DNA of 64,000 bases, from the NCBI GenBank assembly GCA_031270945.1, contig JAISWZ010000188.1, positions 1-64,000 of the forward strand. The letters are read 5' to 3'. Under the pieces are notes generated by a model. It saw only the letters and a list, made by a program, of their open reading frames with translations, made no database searches and had not been told where the DNA came from. Source of the stretch: Clostridiales bacterium (GTDB lineage Bacteria > Bacillota > Clostridia > Lachnospirales > WQUN01). Each line of letters opens with the position of its first letter. Within the stretch, counting starts at the first letter, position 1. The position numbers were made by a program, and so were the translations under genes. Positions 17,268 to 26,777 of the stretch are shown one piece after another.

Positions 17268-19349
17268 ATGCCAATCTATGTTTCAGCAAGCGCAAGCCGC
17301 AGCGGCGACGGCAGCAAGGAACGCCCCTTCAAAACAATCAGCCAGGCGGCGGAGATTGCCGTGGCTGGCGACGAGGTGATAGTCGCTCCAGGCGTCTACC
17401 GGGAATGGGTAGACCCGAAGAACGGGCAAGTCACATACAGAAGCGAAACGCCGCTTGGCGCGACAATAACAGGATCTGAGCAGATATCGGACTGGAAGAA
17501 GGCTGAAGGCGATGTCTGGGTGGCAACTATCCCAAACAGCCTGTTTGGCAGCTTCAACCCCTACTCTACTCCAGTGGCTGGCGATTGGTACTGGCCTGTC
17601 AAGGCATTGAGCCTTGGAGAAGTGTACTTGAACGGCAAGGCGCTGTACGAAAGCGCAAATCTGGACGAGGTTTTTAACCCGTCTTCCGAATCGGCCTCCT
17701 GGGAGCCAGAGAACGCGAAGTACCGCTGGCACTCTTCTCAGCAGGGCGATTTCACTGTCATCCATGCCAACTTTCAAGGGGCGGATCCAAACATTGAGAA
17801 CGTAGAGATAAATGTGCGCAAGCATTGTTTCTACCCCTCCAAGACCGGCGTGAACTACATCACGTTTTCTGGCTTCACTGTCAAGCAGGCTTCGCCCCAA
17901 TGGGCCCCTCCCACGGCGTACCAGGAAGGGATGATAGGGCCCCATTGGAGCAAGGGCTGGATAATCGAGGACTGCGAAATCTCAGACTCCCGCTGCAGCG
18001 GAATCTCCCTTGGCAAGTACCTGCAGCCAAACAACGAGAACAAGTGGACAACAAAGGTAACGAAAAACGGAACCCAAAACGAGCGTGACGCCATATGCCA
18101 AGCCCAGAGCGAAGGCTGGACAAAGGAAAGCATAGGCTCCCACATCGTTCGCCGCTGCCATATCCATGACTGCGGACAGGCTGGCATAGTAGGGCATCTG
18201 GGCTGCGTGTTCTCTATCATTGAGGACAACCACATCCATCATATCAACTGCAGGCAGGATCTGGCTGGAGCGGAGATAGGCGGAATAAAGATGCATGCCG
18301 CTATAGATGTCATCTTCCGCAGGAACCACATCCATCATTGCACCAGAGGCTTGTGGCTTGATTGGCAGGCGCAAGGCACCAGGGTTACCCAGAACCTGTT
18401 CCATGACAACGCTCCGCCTGAGGGCGTCAAGATCGACTCCACATACAAGCTTGGAGAGGACATCTTTGTTGAGGTAAGCCATGGGCCTACTCTCATTGAC
18501 AACAACATCCTTCTGTCTCCCTATTCTGCGAAGCTCTGCACCCAGGGCCTGGCCTTCGTCCATAACCTCATTGCCGGCTCTTTCACCTCGGTTGGCAGAG
18601 GCACTGACAATGGAGTAACCCGCTTTCCGTCTCCAAGGTATACCCCTTACCACATTCCGCACAAGACTGACGTAGCTGGCTTCATGACATTCCTGCATGG
18701 CGACGCCAGGTTCTATAATAACGTGTTCATACAGCAGGATCTGAACCCTGAGCTTGAAAGAGCGCTGCAAGCGGACGCCTTGATGTTTGAAACCCAGCCT
18801 GACTCTGCAAGGTTCGCTCCTCCAAACACTGTCCCTGGCACTCACCCGTACGATGGGTATCCTTCAGCCGAAGAATACTTCAGCCGGTTTGAGCCAATCC
18901 AGTACAGCCAGCTGCTTACCGAGACTCTGGAAGCGGAAAAAAGCGAAGAAGACCTGAAAAGGATCGCTGACATGTTCTCCAGGGACAAATATTATGATCA
19001 CCTGCCAGTCCATACTGGAGGGAACGTCTACTTCAACGGCGCCAAGCCTTGCGACAGAGAGCTTGGAAGCAACGAGGACAAGCTTCATCACGTGGATCTC
19101 GCCCTTGTAGAGAAAGACGGAAAGTTCACGCTTGAAACCAACTATTTCGGCTTCCTGTCCCGCGACCTGAGCCAGACCGTCACCACTGAGCTCCTGGGCG
19201 AAGCCTTTGAGCCAGAGCAGCCTTTTGAAAACCCCGATGGTACCCCCATTGTCTTCAATGAAGACTACTTTGGCGAGCACAGGGCTGTTCGCCCCTTGCC
19301 AGGCCCGTTTGAAAACGCGGAAGAGCTGGAGAGGGCGCTGAATTTCTAA
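17268..19349 (+). CDS. right-handed beta-helix glycosidase, GH120 beta-xylosidase-like
   Basis: MPIYVSASASRSGDGSKERPFKTISQAAEIAVAGDEVIVAPGVYREWV; GPHWSKGWIIEDCEI; GSHIVRRCHIHDCGQAGIVGHLG; LWLDWQAQGTRVTQNLF; close to the remembered XylC/GH120 sequence; RBS AGGAGG. Confidence 0.85.
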   Translation: MPIYVSASASRSGDGSKERPFKTISQAAEIAVAGDEVIVAPGVYREWVDPKNGQVTYRSETPLGATITGSEQISDWKKAEGDVWVATIPNSLFGSFNPYSTPVAGDWYWPVKALSLGEVYLNGKALYESANLDEVFNPSSESASWEPENAKYRWHSSQQGDFTVIHANFQGADPNIENVEINVRKHCFYPSKTGVNYITFSGFTVKQASPQWAPPTAYQEGMIGPHWSKGWIIEDCEISDSRCSGISLGKYLQPNNENKWTTKVTKNGTQNERDAICQAQSEGWTKESIGSHIVRRCHIHDCGQAGIVGHLGCVFSIIEDNHIHHINCRQDLAGAEIGGIKMHAAIDVIFRRNHIHHCTRGLWLDWQAQGTRVTQNLFHDNAPPEGVKIDSTYKLGEDIFVEVSHGPTLIDNNILLSPYSAKLCTQGLAFVHNLIAGSFTSVGRGTDNGVTRFPSPRYTPYHIPHKTDVAGFMTFLHGDARFYNNVFIQQDLNPELERALQADALMFETQPDSARFAPPNTVPGTHPYDGYPSAEEYFSRFEPIQYSQLLTETLEAEKSEEDLKRIADMFSRDKYYDHLPVHTGGNVYFNGAKPCDRELGSNEDKLHHVDLALVEKDGKFTLETNYFGFLSRDLSQTVTTELLGEAFEPEQPFENPDGTPIVFNEDYFGEHRAVRPLPGPFENAEELERALNF

Positions 19350-19394
19350 GTTGCGACAAGGCCGATAGGCGGGCTGGTTAAGGATAGATAGAAC

Positions 19395-19480
19395 TTAAAA
19401 AAGGTTCTGCGTCTGCGGCGCAACGTCATAACCGGATGAAGCGTTGTTCGCAAAGAATGGAATCCGACATCCTATAAGAG
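19395..19480 (+). repeat. approx. 85-bp dispersed repeat (inverted copy of 5198-5283)
   Basis: AAAAAAGGTTCTGCGTCTGCGGCGCAACGTCATAACCGGATGAAGCGTTGTTCGCAAAGAATGGAATCCGACATCCTATAAGAG. Confidence 0.9.
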
Positions 19481-19487
19481 ATTGGAT

Positions 19488-19594
19488 TTAGAGCATATCC
19501 CAAAATTATATCCGAGGCACCGGAAAAATCCGGCGTTGAAGCATTCGCCTGGATTTTTCCGGTGCCATTACGGAATTTTGGGATATGCACTTAG
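19488..19594. repeat. GCATATCCC palindromic dispersed repeat
   Basis: TTTAGAGCATATCCCAAAATTATATCCGAGGCACCGGAAAAATCCGGCG...GGATTTTTCCGGTGCCATTACGGAATTTTGGGATATGCACTTAG. Confidence 0.9.
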
Positions 19595-19615
19595 ACAAAT
19601 CTCAGCTTATAAGCC

Positions 19616-19998
19616 AGGGTCTTTTACAACCCTGGCTTTTTTGTTGTCTTCTCACTATCTCTCTCGGGGGCAGAGGTCGGAGTCCGGCATCGCAATTTTT
19701 TCATAAATCATCATGTTGCCATTTGCTTTTTTCTAACTATATAAAATAATAAAATCAGGAACTATTGTTGAACATCATTGTCATTATCATTCTAGGCTCC
19801 CAAGCATTCCAGTCTTGTAAAGCCAGTGTCTTTCACAACTCTGGCTTTTTGTTGCCTTCTCTCGCTCGCAGGTGCGAGGTCGGAATCTGACATCGCAATG
19901 AATCATCACGTTGCCCTTTTTTTTTGTCTGCTTATATGATATAATGAAATTGGAAATGAGTGCTGAATAACATTGTCATCGACATTCTAGACGCCCAA
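19616..19998. repeat. approx. 200-bp imperfect tandem duplication
   Basis: CCAG.GTCTTT.ACAAC.CTGGCTTTTTTGTTG.CTTCTC...GAGGTCGGA.TC.G.CATCGCAAT...AACATCATTGTCAT...CATTCTAG present twice. Confidence 0.75.
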
Positions 19999-20079
19999 AC
20001 TATTCCCTTGTAAATGCTTTTCTTTAAACTGATCACATTGGTATATTTTCTTTAAACATTGGTATATAAAGGAGGAACT

Positions 20080-20564
20080 ATGTCATTCATTGAAAAATAC
20101 GATCCCGCTTGGAGCATAGATTCCGAGCTCGGAGAAGGCGGCTTTTCAAAAGTCTACAAAATAGTCAAAGAGGAATTCGGCAACAAGTACTACTCTGCGA
20201 CGAAGGTTATCCCCGTGCCCCAGAATAGCGCGGAGCTCAAGGATCTCAAGAAGAATGGCTTATTGGGGAACTCCTTTACACTTACATATCTGAGATGGCA
20301 AAAGGCAAAAGACCTGATCAACGAAATTAACATTGTGCGAGAATTCGAGGGAACGACAAACATTGTGAATTACGAGGATCACAAGGTCATTCCAAAAAGG
20401 AATGCGAGCCCGGGTACCTCATTCTCATTCGCATGGAGCTGCTTGAAAGTCTGCAAGCCCGAATAAGCACATATTCAGAAACTAAAAAAGCTCAGTCCCC
20501 GTACCAGAGGAGGCTGAGCTTAGAACCAGTCGTAAAATTATATGAATACAGTAGATTTTGGTGA
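20080..20564 (+). pseudogene. frameshifted, truncated Ser/Thr kinase N-lobe
   Basis: MSFIEKYDPAWSIDSELGEGGFSKVYKIV...; near 20410 the reading shifts frame to YLILIRMELLESLQARISTYSETKK before stopping; no C-lobe. Confidence 0.75.
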
Positions 20565-21163
20565 TATTAACTTGACACTAAACGCAATCAACAATTAACT
20601 GAAATAACAATTAAGTTCACTAAAATTTGTATTAAAAATGCTTTTAGTCGTATTTTGAAATCGGTTCGACAAAATTCTTTTCTCAGGGATAAAACGCCTT
20701 CAATTTCGGTAGTCATTTTGGACAAACACTATCGTTATAAAATGGACAGTAACTATTGTTTCGACCTTGGAAACAGTTATATATTTATTTGATTCTGCCG
20801 TAACAACCACCGACCAAATATGTGTAGTTGGCTTAAGCACAAAGTTTGGCCATCTTATTGACCTTTAGTCAAAACCTTGGTTTTATTGCCTTATTGAAGC
20901 TTTTGATGTAAAATCTATTTTTGATTGGGTTTTTACAAAACCAGGCGCTGGAGATTTTCACATAATAGCAAACTATTCCATTAGCCACCATAATCAACAG
21001 GTTAGTTTTCGTAAGTGCAAATGTACTATGTGGTAACTCCATCGCCTTCCGATTGTATTTTCTTAATCATTATATTGATACTTCTACGCGTTATCAACCC
21101 GTTTCACACGTTTTACTAATCCAAAATATCCTGGATTAGAAGAATTGAGTGTTTCAGGTCGAC

Positions 21164-21421
21164 CTAATTTATTCCAACAACATTTGCGCACGTAGGTGCG
21201 CAGCTGTTGCTGCAGTTCACTGCACAAGCGTTAGCGCAACCCGCTATGCACGTTGAAACGCAATCGCCTTTGCATGATGAGACGCATTGACTTGAGCACG
21301 CGGTAGCGCATGCAACAGAGCAACTGTTACCACACAATCCTGTGCAGCTTCCGTCGCAAAGTCCAGAGCAAACTCCCATTAGCATGGGAAGTGTCGCACC
21401 GAATATTTTGCTTTGATACAT
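21164..21421 (-). CDS. CXXX-repeat RiPP precursor peptide (85 aa, 16 Cys)
   Basis: MYQSKIFGATLPMLMGV-CSGLCDGSCTGLCGNSCSVACATACSSQCVSSCKGDCVSTCIAGCANACAVNCSNSCAPTC-ANVVGIN; RBS AAGGAGG before the internal ATG. Confidence 0.88.
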   Translation of the reverse strand: MYQSKIFGATLPMLMGVCSGLCDGSCTGLCGNSCSVACATACSSQCVSSCKGDCVSTCIAGCANACAVNCSNSCAPTCANVVGIN

Positions 21422-21730
21422 AACTCTTCCTCCTTGCCTTAACGAGCGAAAAAAATCAAACTTTCGCCATAAACAGATAATTATTACAAGTAAAACCAAA
21501 ACAAACCAGATTATTATAGGTTTACTTGTAAATATATAAGTTCAATCCTTATCTTCACTTCTTCATTATTATCCTTGATAAAGTTCTACTGCATAATCAT
21601 GGATAACCAATCAATTCGTGAATAAATGATTGAAATTAATATCTTTAATATAAATTCTATCAAAAAAGCTTCTCTTGTCTCAATGTTGTTTTGTTATATA
21701 TAATTATATTTGCTTCATAAAACAACTTAT

Positions 21731-24049
21731 TTATTCACTCATGCGTAAAATAATATTGCTTTCCGCATCATCCAGAGCATCTTCAAGGCTCATTTTTTCA
21801 TCCAGAAAACTGATTAACGGATATGCGAGATCTTGCTTGTAGTAGCTCATGTCATACAAGTAGTCAACGCTGGATTGAATCAAGTCGAACTGCCTGTTTT
21901 CGAGTTGGTTAAAGGCTCTGTATCCGCTATTTCTCTTCATTTGCTCAGCCTTTTTGTTCAATGGCGATGATGATAAGGATCTTGGGGTTTGCGATTCCTC
22001 TCGTATGAGCCAGCTTAGAAACATCCAGGCTTCTTCCACTTTCTCCGACGAGTTTGATATGGAATACATCCGGTATGCGTAAGCTATGGAATTTCGGTCT
22101 TTTTCACCGCTGAAAGCGGGGATGTACATAACGCTCTGGGCTGACAGATCAAGCTTTGCAATCAGATCCCCATAGGATTCCGATAGGGAGAGCAAATCGG
22201 TAAGCAAGGCATCGTCTGTTCCTGTCAGATGCCTTTCATAGGGCACTTCCTTGTTCAAAACCCCTTTGTCCCTGGCGGATTTATAAGTTTCAACCAGCTC
22301 AGTGAACCAGTCTTGGCGCAAGTCAACAGTTTTTTCCTCCAGGTTAATAAGCGAGGGCATCTGGGCGATCAGCATCGGCACAAATATATTCGTGTCAGGA
22401 TTTGCGCCTTGCGAAGTTTTAAAAAGGCAAATATCCGGATACTTTTCGCTTATATCCAGCCACTTGTCCAGGACGCCTTTCCAGGTCATGTTATCGCTTA
22501 GCTCAAACCCTATCTTGTCGCCCAGCTCCTTGTTGTACATGTGCGCAGTGTAAATCGTTCCTACAGGCAAGCCTGTCACTTTCCCCTTCAGCGTTATGGC
22601 GTTGAGCACATTTTTGTTAAGGTCTTCATAAGACGGGTCTTCCTGCAGAAGCTTTGCTAGATCCACAAACGCGTCAGTCTGAAGGATGTCCAGGTACGGA
22701 AGACCCATGCCGCCTGTGGCAACTATGTCTCCTACGTCATTAGCCATGATCTTGGCGGCAAGTTTTTCTCCTGCAAGTTCAGTGGATTTCCTGAAATCCT
22801 CCTCGGAATGGGAAATGACATCCCATTCAACCAAGAAGTCATTGTTCTCCAGCTCAAATTTCCTAACGGACTCTTCCAGGAAGTCTTGCTTGTAAGCGGC
22901 TGTTATAGTAATCGAGCGGCTTTTTGGCGCCTCGGTTTTGGCGCCAGGAGCAAAGGCCATCCTGTACAAGCGGCTTGAACGGTTGGAGCGCTTAAGCGTT
23001 CCTACAAAAAAGTCATCGCCGCTTGACGCGAAGAAGTTCAGATTTTCCATGTAATCGTCGTTGTAATCCCCTAAGATGAACGGGGTGTCTGTACCGAACT
23101 CCAGAACCGTTTCCAGTGTTCTCCAATCTAGCTTGTAAATGGCGTCCTTATTGGCCAAATGCACTGTGCCGTCTGGGTTGGCGGAAACAAAATAGTCGCC
23201 GTTAACCTTAAATCGGTTAACTATCTCATAATCCCTGAAAATGTCGCACTTTAGAATTTCGTAAGTTCCTTTTCGCCCATTGGTTGAGACAGAAGCGTAC
23301 AAGTATCCATCGTCGTTTATGTCAATATGAGAAACCATGAACTGGCTAAGCACTCCGTCAAGCTTTTCCCCAGTATTTGCTGAATTTGCTGCAAGCATTC
23401 CGCCCTCTATAAAGTATGCGCCGCCGTCTGTGACTCTGAAATCATCAACAAACATCGAAAGCACTGTCTCAAACTTTGCGGATTCTTTAAGCGCTTCAAG
23501 CGAACCTTGCGTACTATTAACTTTATTGTTATTTTCGTCATACGCTTCCAGCACAAACTCCGATATCTGATCTTGGACGAATTTGTGATAAACCAGATAA
23601 ACATATCCATTCTCGTCAACGTCCCAGTTCACCAACCAATACGAGTCGTCATGATTTTCAAAAGGCTTGGTTATTTTATTCATGTCAGGATAAAGCCCTT
23701 GATGTATTGTCCCGCCGTTTTCTAGAGAAAAATATAAAACCCGCCCCAATAAGTCTGTTTTCAAGGCGTAGGGCGCTTCGTATTCATCGGATCTAATGAT
23801 CTCTGTTTCGTAATGATAGTCTTTAACAAACACCTGCGGCTCAACAAGCTCAGTGACGGCGGGCGTTTGCTCCTGCGGTTTGGCGTCAGTGAAATTTGGC
23901 GCAGGCTCTCTTGTGGCAGGGGTCTGTGACGCTTGAACCAGATAATCCGATTCAATTTTAGGCTTAGTTAATGATCTTAAGCTGTAAACAATAAACCCTA
24001 TAAGCATAACACCTATACAAATTAAAGCGTATAATTTATTTTTTTTCAT
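21731..24049 (-). CDS. membrane-anchored extracellular solute-binding protein (family 1) with long N-terminal domain
   Basis: N-terminal TM; propeller-like VDENGYVYLVY / INDDGYLYASVS units; C-terminal SBP-like KVTGLPVGTIYTAHMYNKEL, EEAWMFLSWLI. Confidence 0.75.
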   Translation of the reverse strand: MKKNKLYALICIGVMLIGFIVYSLRSLTKPKIESDYLVQASQTPATREPAPNFTDAKPQEQTPAVTELVEPQVFVKDYHYETEIIRSDEYEAPYALKTDLLGRVLYFSLENGGTIHQGLYPDMNKITKPFENHDDSYWLVNWDVDENGYVYLVYHKFVQDQISEFVLEAYDENNNKVNSTQGSLEALKESAKFETVLSMFVDDFRVTDGGAYFIEGGMLAANSANTGEKLDGVLSQFMVSHIDINDDGYLYASVSTNGRKGTYEILKCDIFRDYEIVNRFKVNGDYFVSANPDGTVHLANKDAIYKLDWRTLETVLEFGTDTPFILGDYNDDYMENLNFFASSGDDFFVGTLKRSNRSSRLYRMAFAPGAKTEAPKSRSITITAAYKQDFLEESVRKFELENNDFLVEWDVISHSEEDFRKSTELAGEKLAAKIMANDVGDIVATGGMGLPYLDILQTDAFVDLAKLLQEDPSYEDLNKNVLNAITLKGKVTGLPVGTIYTAHMYNKELGDKIGFELSDNMTWKGVLDKWLDISEKYPDICLFKTSQGANPDTNIFVPMLIAQMPSLINLEEKTVDLRQDWFTELVETYKSARDKGVLNKEVPYERHLTGTDDALLTDLLSLSESYGDLIAKLDLSAQSVMYIPAFSGEKDRNSIAYAYRMYSISNSSEKVEEAWMFLSWLIREESQTPRSLSSSPLNKKAEQMKRNSGYRAFNQLENRQFDLIQSSVDYLYDMSYYKQDLAYPLISFLDEKMSLEDALDDAESNIILRMSE

Positions 24050-24211
24050 TTCAACCTCAATAATCTTGAATTCACGTCTTCCTTTATGCGTTCACATGCG
24101 CACCTTGCGAACGTTATATCACCGAACAACACAGACTGCTAACACGAAGTACTTCTTACTTCCATAGCTATAAATACAAAATAAATATTAGGTAAGGGGA
24201 CAGTTCAACTG

Positions 24212-24472
24212 CTATTCTTCAATCATAATTTTCGAGCCCTCAAAATCTACATAACATCTTAAGTTTTTCAGTTCGTACTTTTCATTGATATCATCCCACC
24301 ATTTTTGAAACAAGCGCGTTGTTTTCCCATAATCTGCAACAAACTTCTCGTAAAGTGAGGAATTTAAAACGTCAGGCAATTTGGCCAGATTTTCAAGAGC
24401 AATCTTCCTTTCAAAAAGTTCCTGTATGTACTTTAACTCTTCATTTGTTAAATCACAAGCAACTCTATTCAT
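24212..24472 (-). CDS. small accessory protein, likely 'CXXX repeat peptide modification system protein'
   Basis: 86 aa MNRVACDLTNEELKYIQELFERKIALENLAKLP...; immediately downstream of the maturase. Confidence 0.6.
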   Translation of the reverse strand: MNRVACDLTNEELKYIQELFERKIALENLAKLPDVLNSSLYEKFVADYGKTTRLFQKWWDDINEKYELKNLRCYVDFEGSKIMIEE

Positions 24473-24485
24473 CGCATATCATCTC

Positions 24486-26618
24486 CTAGACAGTGTAATA
24501 TCCAATTTTTACATTTTCAAGTATTTTCACTATAGGATCGTCATAACCTATCTCCGTCAATCCCTCTTTTTCAATTTTTAACCTGTACAAATTAGAAATT
24601 TCTCTTTCAATATGGCTCTTTTTACATTGGAACGAAGGTGGAACATTAATTTCACGTGTAGTCTTTACGTTGATGTATATGCAGCCTAAGCATTGATAAG
24701 AATCACAATTAGAGCAAATAGGTCGTCTAGAGTTTTTGTACATTTCCTTGTTAAATGTCCCTTTTATGCCTATGTAAGCGTCGCCCACACTGTCTATCTT
24801 ATCCTTTCCATAAAAAGCAGAGCATACATATATCTTCGAGTCCGGTGCATAAACGAAGGAGCGATTTCCAGCTTTACAGTTATCAAAATCATCGATATAG
24901 CACAGATCTGTTATAAGATTTACTTCCTTACTTATACCTGCTTCATGATATTTTACAAGGTTTAGCATTATTTTCTCTAGTTGAGATTTGTATACGGCAT
25001 TATTAAAAGTACGTTCTACATCCAATATATTTAAGTTGATACGACTTGACTTTTCCAACAGAACAGAAACAAGTTCATTTAACAAACATATGTCATTCGA
25101 ATTCACATTCAACATGCAACTAATTAGTCCATATATAGGTAAATATACGCTTTGTTTATCAAAAATCAACATGCACTCTTTTAACGTTTTGGATTCTTCA
25201 TAGAACTTCGCCGGAACCATATGAAAAATTGTATAGTCATTGTATGCGTCATCGTGACTATAAGTAAATTTCTTCGATGAATGCACGAATATCGGCCTAA
25301 AGAAATCCTTTCTACAGAATTTCAACCCTTGCAAAATATCATTACTACTCATCAACGTTTCGGAATTCGAAGAATTACTAACAGAACAATAATCCACATG
25401 ATCATCAGAAAGAAGAAAATAAAGCCTTTGCGTGTCTCGACCATTAAAATCTTTTTTAATTCCGTAAATATTCAGCAGTTTTGAAAAATAATAATCGTTT
25501 GCGCGAACACGCGCTTTATGCATTTTGCATATGTACTTCGCACGATAGAAATTGGTTGAATCTGGTGACTCATCATAACAGAAGCCTTGACAGAAGCTAC
25601 ATCCCCATGCTACAGGACACTCTAAGCATTCAGAATCACTTTGAAGCGCATATGTGGCTGTCATAAAAGGTCGTACTTTTTCCATGTCAATGCCACTATT
25701 AACATCTCCAATGCACCACTCATCTTTATTATTCAGGGAATATGATCGAAATCTTATACAAGGATATATTTTTCCGTCATTGCCAACCGCTATCATTTTT
25801 CCAGCGCCGCAACTCGTAGATGTCAAATCATTTAGGCCATAGAACCCTCCTATATTGTCATCAAAAAGCGAACATCTGTACTGGTTATGCAAATTATTCT
25901 CGATAATATAATCTGCTAATAATATCATCTGTTTTTCAAATACTAAATCATCGTCGTACTCCCAAACATTTTCAAATACAACATTGGCAGAAATGTCATG
26001 TATCCCCATTTCCCAAAGAGATATGATACTTTCTTGTAAATAGCATAAATCAGCATGTGCAAATGTGACTTTTGTGTTCGCCCTGAACTGCGATTTCCAT
26101 ATTTCTATATTTCCAGAAATTTGGTCATAAGAACCACTACCGTCAGGAAATACTCGTTGTAAATCGTGTTTAGTTTTAGTGCCATCTATAGTGATACTCA
26201 ATGACAATTTATCTTTATTCTTAGCAATATATTCTTGAACCTTTGAATTTGAATAGTTGACTCCGTTCGTGCATATATTAAAACGATAGTTCCAGTACCA
26301 TGGATGATCAATCTCAAATGCTCTTATCTTAAAATAATCGCTTAGTCGATCTATAAGGTCAATTTCTAGAAGCGGTTCCCCTCCGATAAATTCCAAGACA
26401 ACCGAATTTGGAAAATTTATGTCAGCCGAAAGAATGTAATCTATGAATTTTTTGCCCGTTTCATAATCCATCTTTTTTTCAGACGATTTATGCGTAATAT
26501 AGCAATACTTGCATCGAAGATTGCATGCATCTGTCACGACAAATGTAATAGTTTGACTGTTTCCCTCATTCCATATTTCTACATTCTTTCCTACCATATA
26601 TTCACTCATTGCATCCAC
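24486..26618 (-). CDS. radical SAM/SPASM peptide maturase, CXXX-repeat target family, with second Cys-cluster domain
   Basis: VVTDACNLRCKYCYI (CxxxCxxC), GGEPLLE, CGAGKMIAVGNDGKIYPCIRF, CLECPVAWGCSFCQGFC, and C-terminal CSNCDSYQCLGCIYINVKTTREINVPPSFQCKKSHIEREI. Confidence 0.88.
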   Translation of the reverse strand: MDAMSEYMVGKNVEIWNEGNSQTITFVVTDACNLRCKYCYITHKSSEKKMDYETGKKFIDYILSADINFPNSVVLEFIGGEPLLEIDLIDRLSDYFKIRAFEIDHPWYWNYRFNICTNGVNYSNSKVQEYIAKNKDKLSLSITIDGTKTKHDLQRVFPDGSGSYDQISGNIEIWKSQFRANTKVTFAHADLCYLQESIISLWEMGIHDISANVVFENVWEYDDDLVFEKQMILLADYIIENNLHNQYRCSLFDDNIGGFYGLNDLTSTSCGAGKMIAVGNDGKIYPCIRFRSYSLNNKDEWCIGDVNSGIDMEKVRPFMTATYALQSDSECLECPVAWGCSFCQGFCYDESPDSTNFYRAKYICKMHKARVRANDYYFSKLLNIYGIKKDFNGRDTQRLYFLLSDDHVDYCSVSNSSNSETLMSSNDILQGLKFCRKDFFRPIFVHSSKKFTYSHDDAYNDYTIFHMVPAKFYEESKTLKECMLIFDKQSVYLPIYGLISCMLNVNSNDICLLNELVSVLLEKSSRINLNILDVERTFNNAVYKSQLEKIMLNLVKYHEAGISKEVNLITDLCYIDDFDNCKAGNRSFVYAPDSKIYVCSAFYGKDKIDSVGDAYIGIKGTFNKEMYKNSRRPICSNCDSYQCLGCIYINVKTTREINVPPSFQCKKSHIEREISNLYRLKIEKEGLTEIGYDDPIVKILENVKIGYYTV

Positions 26619-26777
26619 TTCCTCAATCGCTAATTGCGCAGAAAATAGCTTTTTTTCTTTTCCTTAATCAATCAACTTCATATTAGACGTGTTCATTTAA
26701 ATGAACAGATTCCTACGTACACGGATTACCATTATGCGATAAACTTACAGCACCTAATTAAATCCATTATTGATAAT

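Noticed and set aside
17283-19280. Several long minus-strand ORFs (220, 287 and 138 aa)
   Set aside because: Antisense to the GH120-like gene; no family features.
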